41,982 nucleotides of DNA from an uncultured Clostridia bacterium (GTDB lineage Bacteria > Bacillota_A > Clostridia > Oscillospirales > Oscillospiraceae), in contig CAMKAP010000001.1 in assembly GCA_946410505.1 (NCBI GenBank), positions 1-41,982 on the forward strand, given 5' to 3'. Shown one piece after another: positions 30,730-38,673 of the stretch (within the stretch, counting starts at the first letter, position 1; each line of letters starts with the position of its first letter). Position numbers and translations under genes: made by a program. The notes beneath the pieces were generated by a model that made no database searches, was not told the origin of the DNA, and saw only the letters and a list, made by a program, of their open reading frames with translations.

Positions 30730-33714
30730 TCAAGGGTCAATTGCATCTGTTCGGACGATAAAGCGTACAGAGCCGGGCAGCATGCCTTCCGATCCGGAGA
30801 AAGTTGTATACTCCTCGCTCAGCTTTTGCAGGGCTTTCAGCCGATCGATCAAAGTCTGCCCGTCATCCTCCAGCACATCGGAAAGCTTACGGATGCCCTC
30901 ACTATCGAATTGAGCCATACCGTCTTTTAGCTCCTGTGCGCCGGCAAGAAGCTGGGCGATCCCATTTACCAGTTCAGAGCTTCCGGATTTCAACTGGGCC
31001 GTGCCGTCTTTCAGGGAAGAGGCTCCGTCTGCCAAGCGGGCAGCCCCATTGGCAGCGCTTGAAGCGCCGTCAGCCAAGGTTGCAGAACCTTCGCTCAGTG
31101 CAGATGCGCCGTTGGCAAGTGCTTCAGCTCCTGATGCCAAAGTATCTGATCCACTGCTCAAGCTGGAAGCGCCATTGGCCACGTCAGCAGCGCCATTGGC
31201 CAAGGTTGCCGACCCATCTCTAAGCGCGGTGGCTCCATCGGCGACACGGGATGCCCCATCAGCCAAATCCGCTGTGCCTTCGCTCAAGGTGGATGCACCG
31301 TCAGCAACAACGGAAGCTCCGCTGGCCAATGCTGAGGTTCCATCTCTGAGGGCAGATGCTCCGTTTGCAACATCGGAAGCTCCGGAAGCAAGTTCAGAGG
31401 TTCCCTCTCTGAGGCTTGACGCACCGTCAGCCACATTGGAAGCACCAGTTGCCAAAGCCGCTGCACCGGATGCGGTACTGGCGGCGCCTTCTGCGAGCTG
31501 TTGAGTACCTGCGCTCAACTCCCTCGCACCGGCCGCTGCATTTCCTGCGCCGTTGCTGAGAGAACCGGCGCCGTCGTAAAGCTGCCCTACTCCGGCCACA
31601 AGCGCCTGCGAGCTCTCGGACATTTGAGCCAAGCCGCCTGCGAGCGAACCAACACCGGATGCAGCATCATTGAGCCCGCTCTCAAGGCTCGTCGCCCCGG
31701 CGTAGAGTTGGTCTGCTCCGGCTTTCAGCTCGGCTGCACCGGATGAAATGCCGCCAGCCCCTGCGCTGATGCTGCCCGCAGCCGAGGAGATTTCACCTGC
31801 ACCTCCTTGAATGGCGCTCAGATACCCGGCAATCGCATCAAGCGCAGCCGCGTTTTCTTCCGTTCTCGGGATTGAGGAGAGCATGGATGATGCTGCTGAA
31901 GCGGCGCCGGAAATGTTATTTGCGCCTGCAGCGATACCATCGGCTCCTGTTTGTATATTTCCGGCTGCGGCACTGATGCCATCCAGTCCGGACGAAAGGC
32001 TGGAAGCACCCGCGGCAAGCGATTGCGCGCCGGATACCGCGCTTGCCAGCGCAGCTTGAATCTGAACGGCTCCGTTATACAGAGCACTGACGCTGTCGGG
32101 GAGTCCAGCAACCTGTGACTGCATTTGCCCCAGACCTGCATGCAGACTCTGTGCTCCGTCATTCAATGTGTCCAGCCCAGCCGAAAGAGAGCTCATGTTT
32201 TCCGATACAGCTGTAGCTCCATCAGAAAGGGCGGAGGCTCCGCTACTGAGCGCCGCTGCTCCATCGGACACCTGACTGGCGCCCTCGGACAAGGCTGTAG
32301 CACCGGTGTCAAGCGCGGCTGCACCTTCTGACAGTTGGCCGGCACCGGTGGCCAAATTGGATGCGCCGGCATCCAAATCTCGTGCGCCTGCAGCAACCTG
32401 TTGGGCTCCTCCTGAAAGGGACGAGGCTCCCTCTTGCAGCGCTGCAGCGCCCTCAGAAACTTGACTGGCACCGCCCGATAACTCTTCCGCGCCGGAGCTG
32501 ACAGATGCGGCTCCGTCAGCGACCTGTCTGGCTCCGCCTGACAGTGCGGAAGCGCCGTCTCTCAGTGCGGCAGCACCTTCGGATACCTGACCGGCGCCGT
32601 CCACAAGATCCGCAGCGCCGGAGCTGACAGATGCAGCGCCATCGGCGACCTGCTTTGTGCCATCCGCCAGTTCAGATGCCCCGGCTTTTAATTCTCCTGC
32701 GCCTGCATCTACGGCCCCGATACCTTCATTAAGCGCCGCACTGCCAGAGCTCAATTTGCTGATGCCATCGTAAAGCTCGCTTGTTCCGCTTACCAGGCGG
32801 GAAGAAGCATCGCCAAGCTGCCCGATCGCATCTTGAAGATCGTCAAGGGTTTCTACATGGTCCAAATTCAAATCATCGAGAAGAGAGTTTTCAATGATCG
32901 TCAACGTAGTCAGAAGTGAGAAATCTACAACATCCGCCTCAATGACAACTGTATCCGGAATGTTGAGGCTGATAGCTTTCCCATCTGCGTCGTGCAGATC
33001 ATTGATGCCAAGGCTTTCAGACAGTCCAGGCATTGCCATACCGACAACTACCGTTTGATCCCCGGTATTGATGATCTTTCCGTTTGTGACGCTGACGGCT
33101 GACGCCTGGTTGTTATCCAGTACAAGCCCGGAGATGACCAAAAAGGGCTGATAGAGCGTGACAAGCTCACCGTTGATGATTTGTTCGGAGGCCATATTGT
33201 TTTTGTAGGAGAACGTTATAACCAGATGCCCGCTTTTCCCCGCCAAATCATTGCCGGACATCTTTTTCCCGTCGAGCGTATATGAAATGGAAGTGGATAC
33301 CGGGAGCGGCTGATTGCTGTTTCCCTGATAATAAATGTCATTTCCGTTTGCCTGCCAAACCAGTCTTCCATTGGAATCAACGGAGTAAGTTTCATCGCCT
33401 TTGACATTTTCAATATCGGAAAGCGTTGCATAATCTGTGATGATTTCTTCGCCGTCGGGGTTTTTGAGCCAGACACTGACGATCGTCTGTTCAGGCGTGC
33501 CGTCAGGACTGGAGATGACATATACGGTTTCTTCTTTGTCTGACACGCTGTGATGGCTCTGAAGAAGCATGACTGCCGCATCGGATACCTGCCTGACCTC
33601 CGATGAATTTACAACCGCGGCCGGTTGCGGAGCGGCTCCGCAGCCACACAGGCAGGAGAGCAGCATTACAGCGCTTAAGCAGATCGCTATACTTTTGCTA
33701 AATGTACGATTCAT
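30730..33714 (-). CDS. Heptad-repeat (X-X-X-Leu-X-X-Gly) YhgE-like lipoprotein
   Basis: A 994-residue secreted protein. The ATG at 33714 follows GGAGGATA; the open frame further upstream lacks a start site and overlaps the MMPL gene. The signal peptide (residues 1-21, ICLSAVMLLSCLCGCG) contains a lipobox, with lipidation expected at C21 or C25. Residues 25-290 form a beta-rich domain. Residues 300-945 consist of dozens of near-identical seven-residue repeats (such as LADGASS and LRDGTSA), the family repeat seen in YhgE/Pip-type and MMPL-associated proteins, predicted as an elongated coil or fibre. No C-terminal membrane segment. Directly follows the MMPL gene, so it is probably the transporter's periphery partner. 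Confidence 0.88.
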   Translation of the reverse strand: MNRTFSKSIAICLSAVMLLSCLCGCGAAPQPAAVVNSSEVRQVSDAAVMLLQSHHSVSDKEETVYVISSPDGTPEQTIVSVWLKNPDGEEIITDYATLSDIENVKGDETYSVDSNGRLVWQANGNDIYYQGNSNQPLPVSTSISYTLDGKKMSGNDLAGKSGHLVITFSYKNNMASEQIINGELVTLYQPFLVISGLVLDNNQASAVSVTNGKIINTGDQTVVVGMAMPGLSESLGINDLHDADGKAISLNIPDTVVIEADVVDFSLLTTLTIIENSLLDDLNLDHVETLDDLQDAIGQLGDASSRLVSGTSELYDGISKLSSGSAALNEGIGAVDAGAGELKAGASELADGTKQVADGAASVSSGAADLVDGAGQVSEGAAALRDGASALSGGARQVADGAASVSSGAEELSGGASQVSEGAAALQEGASSLSGGAQQVAAGARDLDAGASNLATGAGQLSEGAAALDTGATALSEGASQVSDGAAALSSGASALSDGATAVSENMSSLSAGLDTLNDGAQSLHAGLGQMQSQVAGLPDSVSALYNGAVQIQAALASAVSGAQSLAAGASSLSSGLDGISAAAGNIQTGADGIAAGANNISGAASAASSMLSSIPRTEENAAALDAIAGYLSAIQGGAGEISSAAGSISAGAGGISSGAAELKAGADQLYAGATSLESGLNDAASGVGSLAGGLAQMSESSQALVAGVGQLYDGAGSLSNGAGNAAAGARELSAGTQQLAEGAASTASGAAALATGASNVADGASSLREGTSELASGASDVANGASALRDGTSALASGASVVADGASTLSEGTADLADGASRVADGATALRDGSATLANGAADVANGASSLSSGSDTLASGAEALANGASALSEGSATLADGASSAANGAARLADGASSLKDGTAQLKSGSSELVNGIAQLLAGAQELKDGMAQFDSEGIRKLSDVLEDDGQTLIDRLKALQKLSEEYTTFSGSEGMLPGSVRFIVRTDAIDP
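30960..32790 (-). repeat. DNA-level repeat tract encoding the heptad array
   Basis: Over about 1.8 kb the DNA consists of imperfect 21- and 42-base units encoding Leu-x-x-Gly heptads, with recurring text such as GGAGCTTCCGATGTTGC-like variants on the minus strand. It leaves long open frames in shadow reading frames on both strands. The similarity between units should favour slippage or recombination, so array length may vary between strains. Confidence 0.8.
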
Positions 33715-33728
33715 CATTATCCTCCTTG

Positions 33729-35864
33729 TCAGATAACCTGCTCTGCGGACGATTGTCCAGGCATTGCAGATGTCGTTTGCTTTTTCTTCATTCCCAGACT
33801 TGTATGGATTACGACACCGTCCAGCAGCATCAGGAGAGCCGGAAGGATCAGCAGCACAGAAAGCATGCTGACCAGCGCGCCGCGGGAGAGAAGGTTGCAC
33901 ATGGAACTAATCAAATCAATATCCGAATACACACCCACGCCGAAGGTGGCGGCGAAGAAGCTCAGAGCGCTGACCAGAACAGACGGCATGGCGTAGGCCA
34001 GCGCCTGCGTTATGCTGGTCTTTTTGTCGTTATCCAGGCGCAGTTCCTTATACCGGGTGGTCATCAAAATGGCGTAGTCCACGGTGGAGCCCAGCTGGAT
34101 GGTGCTGATGCAGATGGGCGCGATAAAGGGCATGGTAAAGCCGGTGTAATAGGGAATGCCCAGGTTAATAAAGATCGCAAACTCGATCACGGCCACCAGA
34201 ATGACCGGCAGGGAGATCGAGCGCAACGTCAGCAGGATAATGAGGAACACGAAACCGATGGACACCCACGAGACCACGGTGAAGTCGGTATTGGTGATCT
34301 CAATCAAATCCTTGGTACAGGGCGCTTCCCCGATCAGCATACCGTCCTGGTCATACTCTTTCAGAATTGCGTTGATCTCGTCTATCTGATGGTTGCAGTC
34401 GTCGGTGGAAACCTTATAAGCGGAGTTGATCAGGATCAACTGATAGTCCTCACTTTTGAGGATACTCGTGATTCGCTCCGGAAGTATTGCCTCCGGAATA
34501 CTGCTGCCTAACAGAGAATTCAAGCCAAGCGTGTTGGTGACGCCGTCAACTGCCTCTATACGGCGGATCATAGCGGAAGCATCCGAAACCGACAGTTCTG
34601 CATCGCACAGGATCATGTGAGTCGTTGCGACATCAAATTTTTCTTCCAGCTTGCGATTGGCAATTAGAAACTGCATATCATCATCGGAGATGCTTTCCAG
34701 ATCATCTCCAGACAGGATCTGCGTAAAGTCGTAATATACCGGGGTGTTGCTATATCCAATGGCCGCCGGCACAAGAATAATGATAAACAGGATGAGGAAC
34801 ACCCAGTAGTGACCCGTTACCCATGCAGCAACGACACGCATGTCCGGGATCAGCGAACGGTGCATGGTTTTCGTCAGGGGCTTATCGAACAAAAGAATCA
34901 GCGCCGGAAGAATCGTTACGCTTCCGATCACACCGAGCAGACAGCCCTTTGCCATCACAATTCCCAAGTCCATACCCATGGTATAGCTCATGAAACACAG
35001 GGCAAGGAAACCTGCGATCGTAGTCAACGAACTGCCCGCAACGGACAGCACAGTGTCCCTGATGGCAAGAGCCATGGCGTCAGTCTTGGCCTCGCAGTTT
35101 TGCTTCTGTGCGCAATAGGCATGCCAGAGAAAGATGGAATAGTCCATCGTTACGGCAAGCTGCAGCACAGCGGCGAGCGCCTTTGTTATGTACGATATCT
35201 CACCGAGGAAGATATTTGTCCCCATATTGTATAGAATCGTAATGCCAATGCCAGCCAGAAACACCGGCGGAACCAGCCACGAATCCGTCAACAGTTCCAT
35301 TGCTATCAGCGCGCACAAGACGGCAATACCCACATAAACAGGCTCTTCCCGTTCCGCCAGCGCTTTGAGATCCGTCACCAAAGCAGAGATGCCGGAAACA
35401 AAGCACTGCTTTCCTGCAGTGGATCTGATCTGCTCAATTGCCTCAATCGTCTCGTCGGCGGAGGACGAGGTGTCAAAGAATACCGCGATAATCGTGCTGT
35501 CGCCCTGAACGAAAACATTCTGCAGCTTTTGCGGCAGGATCGCTTTGGGAATGCTCAAATCCACGAAGCTGTCATACCATATGGCACTGTCCACATGGGG
35601 GATCTCTTCAATTTGCTGACGCAGGGATGATATATCCTTGTCGTTCATCCCCTCTACGATAACAAAACTGAAAGCGCCCTTCCCGAATTCATCCATCAGA
35701 ATGTTCTGCCCCTCTACCGTATCAATATCAGCCGGCAGGTAGGTGAGCATATCATAATTGATTCTCGTGGCCTGCATTCCCAAAAAAGCGGGAATCATCA
35801 GCAGGAGCGCCAGAATCAAAATAGGCGTTCTCAATTTAACAACTATTTTACCGAACTTTTCCAT
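33729..35864 (-). CDS. MMPL/RND-family membrane transporter
   Basis: A 711-residue protein. The ATG at 35864 follows GGAGGAAAA. It has two halves, each with one helix, an extracellular domain and a five- to six-helix bundle: first half from residue 10 (LRTPILILALLLMIPAFLGM), bundle near 180-345; second half from about 365, bundle near 550-690. The family core is ALAAVLQLAVTMDYSIFLWH in the first bundle and STIQLGSTVDYAILMTTRYK in the second, the aspartates being the likely proton relay. MMPL proteins export lipids and glycolipids or hydrophobic molecules. Basic C-terminus. Operon partner of the heptad-repeat lipoprotein. Confidence 0.9.
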   Translation of the reverse strand: MEKFGKIVVKLRTPILILALLLMIPAFLGMQATRINYDMLTYLPADIDTVEGQNILMDEFGKGAFSFVIVEGMNDKDISSLRQQIEEIPHVDSAIWYDSFVDLSIPKAILPQKLQNVFVQGDSTIIAVFFDTSSSADETIEAIEQIRSTAGKQCFVSGISALVTDLKALAEREEPVYVGIAVLCALIAMELLTDSWLVPPVFLAGIGITILYNMGTNIFLGEISYITKALAAVLQLAVTMDYSIFLWHAYCAQKQNCEAKTDAMALAIRDTVLSVAGSSLTTIAGFLALCFMSYTMGMDLGIVMAKGCLLGVIGSVTILPALILLFDKPLTKTMHRSLIPDMRVVAAWVTGHYWVFLILFIIILVPAAIGYSNTPVYYDFTQILSGDDLESISDDDMQFLIANRKLEEKFDVATTHMILCDAELSVSDASAMIRRIEAVDGVTNTLGLNSLLGSSIPEAILPERITSILKSEDYQLILINSAYKVSTDDCNHQIDEINAILKEYDQDGMLIGEAPCTKDLIEITNTDFTVVSWVSIGFVFLIILLTLRSISLPVILVAVIEFAIFINLGIPYYTGFTMPFIAPICISTIQLGSTVDYAILMTTRYKELRLDNDKKTSITQALAYAMPSVLVSALSFFAATFGVGVYSDIDLISSMCNLLSRGALVSMLSVLLILPALLMLLDGVVIHTSLGMKKKQTTSAMPGQSSAEQVI

Positions 35865-35889
35865 TTTTCCTCCTGAAATACGGCAAGGG

Positions 35890-36861
35890 TCAGTCGAAGT
35901 CTCTCCAGAACCGTTTGATTTCTTCTTCGTACTTCTCCCTTTCCACAAAGTAGCTCATGCCGTGATCAGCACCGGGAACAATCAGCAGCCGCTTGGGTCC
36001 GGCGCAGGCCTTGTAGTTTTCATAGGTCATCTCCACAGGAACAAAATGATCGTCCGTGCCGTGGATCAACATGACGGGGATCGTACTGCTTTGCAGCGCT
36101 TCGACTGTTGAATACTCATCCGAGCCCATCTGGATCTTCTGCTTGAGCAGCTCATCCGCGATTGCGCCGCGCAAACCAAACGCGATATGGAGATTGTTGT
36201 TGGCCACATGCTTCCAAATCGCATGGGGAGATGTGAAGCCGCAGTCGGCAATGATCCCATGGACATTGGACGGAAGGTCAAGTCCGGCTGCCATGAGTAC
36301 GGTTGCAGCTCCCATAGATACGCCGCACAGGTATATCGGCAGATCTGTTCCGAAGCGAGCATTGACCCATCGGATCCAGTCAAGGCAGTCAAAGCGTTCA
36401 ATCAGCCCGAAGCTGATCGTATCCCCACCGCTGTTGTTGGTTCCACGCTGTTCCACATACAGAACATTACAGTGATTTTGTTCCCATGCCTCGGAGACAA
36501 GGCCGAAGGTCTGGGTCCAGGAGGCGCGCCAGCCATGGACGGCAATGATGATACGTTCGGGATTCTCGCAGGGGATCCAGTGCCCGACCAGCGTCTCGCC
36601 GTCGTGGGCAATGATCTCTACGGTTTCATTTGGCTTGGCGGCAAGCCGCTTCCCTGATGTTGCCAAGGCGCGGGCAAACTCCGTATTGCCCATGGAACCG
36701 GAGACCTTCTTCTCAGCCAGTTTCATCAGCCTCGGTTCCTCCCGATCCAGCGCCATCTTCAGGAGATATTTCGTCGTGACATATGCCGAGAGCGATGCCA
36801 TGGCGGCGCTTCCGGCCACAATACCGCCAAACTTATAAAGGTTATTTGCAGACGTCTTCAT
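35890..36861 (-). CDS. Membrane-anchored alpha/beta hydrolase
   Basis: A 323-residue protein. The ATG at 36861 follows GGAGGGAAC. A hydrophobic N-terminal segment (residues 12-30, GGIVAGSAAMASLSAYVTT) is a probable membrane anchor or signal. The hydrolase fold shows the oxyanion HGWRASW, the nucleophile elbow CGVSMGA with S182, the acid in HGTDDHFVP (D270 or D271) and the histidine in PGADHGMS (H300), a complete catalytic triad. Family members are esterases, thioesterases or acyl-peptidases. Its position between a radical SAM enzyme and a lipid exporter suggests lipid or acyl-ester hydrolysis at the membrane, by context only. Confidence 0.88.
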   Translation of the reverse strand: MKTSANNLYKFGGIVAGSAAMASLSAYVTTKYLLKMALDREEPRLMKLAEKKVSGSMGNTEFARALATSGKRLAAKPNETVEIIAHDGETLVGHWIPCENPERIIIAVHGWRASWTQTFGLVSEAWEQNHCNVLYVEQRGTNNSGGDTISFGLIERFDCLDWIRWVNARFGTDLPIYLCGVSMGAATVLMAAGLDLPSNVHGIIADCGFTSPHAIWKHVANNNLHIAFGLRGAIADELLKQKIQMGSDEYSTVEALQSSTIPVMLIHGTDDHFVPVEMTYENYKACAGPKRLLIVPGADHGMSYFVEREKYEEEIKRFWRDFD

Positions 36862-36888
36862 GTTCCCTCCATTCCGGAACAAGGGTCA

Positions 36889-38253
36889 TCAGCTCTTGTC
36901 CTCGGCTGGTGCGTCTTTCCCGCTCGCGTGCCACAGTTCCGCGGCCACAGGCGCCCAGGCCTTGGCGGCGTCAACGCATTTTCCGCAGTACTCGCTGGCG
37001 GCCTCCGGCGCCATGATGTCTGTAGACTTGGCTCCGGATTTCTCGACCATAACGGTCAGACGGCCAGGATTGTCCAGCACAGGGCAGGGGCGCAGCAGAT
37101 TCTTGTTGAACGGCTGATTGACGCGATACTGCTGGAAGAGAGGATTCTTATAGGACTGCAGCAGCGTATTCGTGCGAATGTTGGCGTCGGAATAGTGCAT
37201 GAAAGCGCAGGGCTCAATATCGCCGCCCGCGTTGATGTGGATATAGCACTTGCCGCCGGCAATGCATCCGCCGACGTATTCGCCGTCATTCCAGAAATCC
37301 ATGGTGAACAGAGGCTTGGTTTTGCGGAAGTTCCGGATCTGGTAGTACATATACTTGCGCTGCTCGGCGGTGGCCATCAGCTCAGGCACCGCGTCCTTCC
37401 CGATGGGCATATAGGTGAAAAGCCAGCAGAATTTCGCGCCCCAGTTGATCATGGCGTCGATGTATTCCTCGCTGCCGATGAACTCCGCATTCTTGCGCGT
37501 ATAACAGCAGGAGATGCCGAACAGGAGCTTGTATTTGCGCAGCAGCTCCATGGCGCGCTGGGTCGCCGCGAAGGTTCCCTTGCCGCGACGGAAGTCCGTG
37601 TCCTCCTCGAAGCCCTCGACGCTGATCGCGGGGACGAAGTTTTTAACGCGGGCGATTTCTTTGCAGAAATCCTCATCGATCAGCGTTCCATTGGTAAAGC
37701 TGGTGAAGAATGCTTCGGGATGGCGCTCACAGAGGGTGATGATGTCCTTCTTGCGGACCAGGGGCTCGCCGCCAGAGTAGAGAAAAACATAAGTGCCAAG
37801 CGCCTCGGCCTGCTCAATGATGTCATCCAGTTCCTCCAGCGTGAGATTGAGGGAGTGACCATACTCCGCCGCCCAGCAGCCGGTGCATTTCAGGTTGCAG
37901 GCTGAGGTCAGATCCATCAGAATTGCCCAAGGCACGTTGCAGTTGTTCTCCTCCCGCACCTTGGCGCGCGTGGCGGCAGAGGTCAGCATGGAGTTGACGG
38001 CCAGGCCCTCGTACAATACACGAAGCTGAGCGGGATCAATATCCTCAAACAAACTCAGCGCCAACTTCCGCATACCGTTTTCCGGGTCGGCAAAGCTCTT
38101 GCGGATGCTGTTGATATGTACGGAAAGGGTGCCGTTGGAATCCAACTTCTCCACCTTGTCCAGCACCTTAGGGATGTTGGCTTCGGGGTTCTTCCCAATG
38201 TAATCCCATGCAGCCATAGCGGCGTCATGCTTGATTTTGTCGGAAATGTTCAT
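36889..38253 (-). CDS. Radical SAM enzyme with SPASM-like C-terminal cysteines
   Basis: A 454-residue protein. The ATG at 38253 follows AAGGAG by about ten bases. An unusual helical N-terminal extension of about 105 residues precedes the radical SAM barrel. The 4Fe-4S triad is CNLKCTGCW (C119, C123, C126), the SAM-binding glycines are YSGGEPLVRK and later motifs include FTNGTLID and AISVEGFEEDTDFRRGKGTF. C-terminal cysteines at 330, 336, 349, 390, 423 and 426 (CIAGGKC, EPCAF, CPVLDN, CGKC) suggest an auxiliary cluster of SPASM type. SPASM enzymes often modify peptides, but this subfamily's substrate is unknown to me. First gene of the four-gene transporter operon. Confidence 0.9.
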   Translation of the reverse strand: MNISDKIKHDAAMAAWDYIGKNPEANIPKVLDKVEKLDSNGTLSVHINSIRKSFADPENGMRKLALSLFEDIDPAQLRVLYEGLAVNSMLTSAATRAKVREENNCNVPWAILMDLTSACNLKCTGCWAAEYGHSLNLTLEELDDIIEQAEALGTYVFLYSGGEPLVRKKDIITLCERHPEAFFTSFTNGTLIDEDFCKEIARVKNFVPAISVEGFEEDTDFRRGKGTFAATQRAMELLRKYKLLFGISCCYTRKNAEFIGSEEYIDAMINWGAKFCWLFTYMPIGKDAVPELMATAEQRKYMYYQIRNFRKTKPLFTMDFWNDGEYVGGCIAGGKCYIHINAGGDIEPCAFMHYSDANIRTNTLLQSYKNPLFQQYRVNQPFNKNLLRPCPVLDNPGRLTVMVEKSGAKSTDIMAPEAASEYCGKCVDAAKAWAPVAAELWHASGKDAPAEDKS

Positions 38254-38266
38254 TGCATTCGCTCCT

Positions 38267-38314
38267 TTATTTCTTTGTGCCATCAGCATAACGCGGCGCG
38301 AGAAGATCCGACAT
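38267..38314 (-). CDS. 15-residue micro-ORF (or end of a 63-residue ORF) before the radical SAM gene
   Basis: The ATG at 38314 has a near-perfect AAAAAAAGGAG site six bases upstream and reads MSDLLAPRYADGTKK to a TAA at 38267. Thirteen bases of intergenic sequence containing AGGAG then lead to the radical SAM start. The same frame is open from an ATG at 38458 with a weaker AAGGGA site, giving a 63-residue protein with four cysteines (SCKATDLI, MNLCTQKRGCPIS). The strong internal site favours a short leader peptide or translational coupler; the longer product could be a peptide substrate. Neither is proven. Confidence 0.45.
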   Translation of the reverse strand: MSDLLAPRYADGTKK

Positions 38315-38469
38315 GGGCAACTCCTTTTTTTGTTCTGAAATTGGGCAACCGCGCTTTTGTGTGCATAAATTCATCAAAGACGGGATTAAGCCGAAAAAAG
38401 CGATCAAATCTGTGGCTTTGCATGAAAAACGAACGGCAGGAGAGCTTTGCTTGTTCATGGAGTCATCCC

Positions 38470-38498
38470 TTGACGTTACAATAGGATAGCAATAACAT
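38470..38498 (+). promoter_or_regulatory. Promoter of the ATPase/pgsA unit
   Basis: TTGACG (38470-38475), exactly 17 bases and TAACAT (38493-38498) form a good promoter. Transcription should start near 38505, leaving a leader of about 15 bases that is mostly the AAGGGGGA ribosome site before the ATG at 38520. It overlaps the region where the divergent radical SAM operon must also start. Confidence 0.65.
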
Positions 38499-38519
38499 CT
38501 CGTAAGGGGGATAAGCCGA

Positions 38520-38669
38520 ATGGAACAATACAGCATCCTGTTTCCGTCTTCCGCAGGGAAAAGGATAGGACTCATTACCGCTTCTGTTGCCATGGCAGGG
38601 CTGCTGGTCGCATACGAAAAAGCCATGAATGAGCTTAGTCATTTCACTCTGATCGATCGGATCGGTTAA
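38520..38669 (+). CDS. 49-residue membrane micro-protein
   Basis: The ATG at 38520 follows AAGGGGGA. The peptide MEQYSILFPSSAGKRIG leads into one hydrophobic segment (LITASVAMAGLLVAY) and a polar tail with the ending LIDRIG. It ends four bases before the P-type ATPase start, so the two are co-translated. Small single-span proteins next to P-type ATPases can act as regulatory subunits. It is not similar to a family I recognise. Confidence 0.6.
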   Translation: MEQYSILFPSSAGKRIGLITASVAMAGLLVAYEKAMNELSHFTLIDRIG

Positions 38670-38673
38670 AGCA

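Noticed and set aside
30804..32331. Several long + strand open frames across the heptad-repeat gene
   Set aside because: They are antisense shadows of a GC-biased repeat; their products are alanine/serine/proline low-complexity with no plausible start sites.
30960..32790. Repeat tract as a possible CRISPR or satellite array
   Set aside because: Units are 21/42 bases with no constant repeat-spacer alternation, and they translate into perfect heptads in one long open frame.
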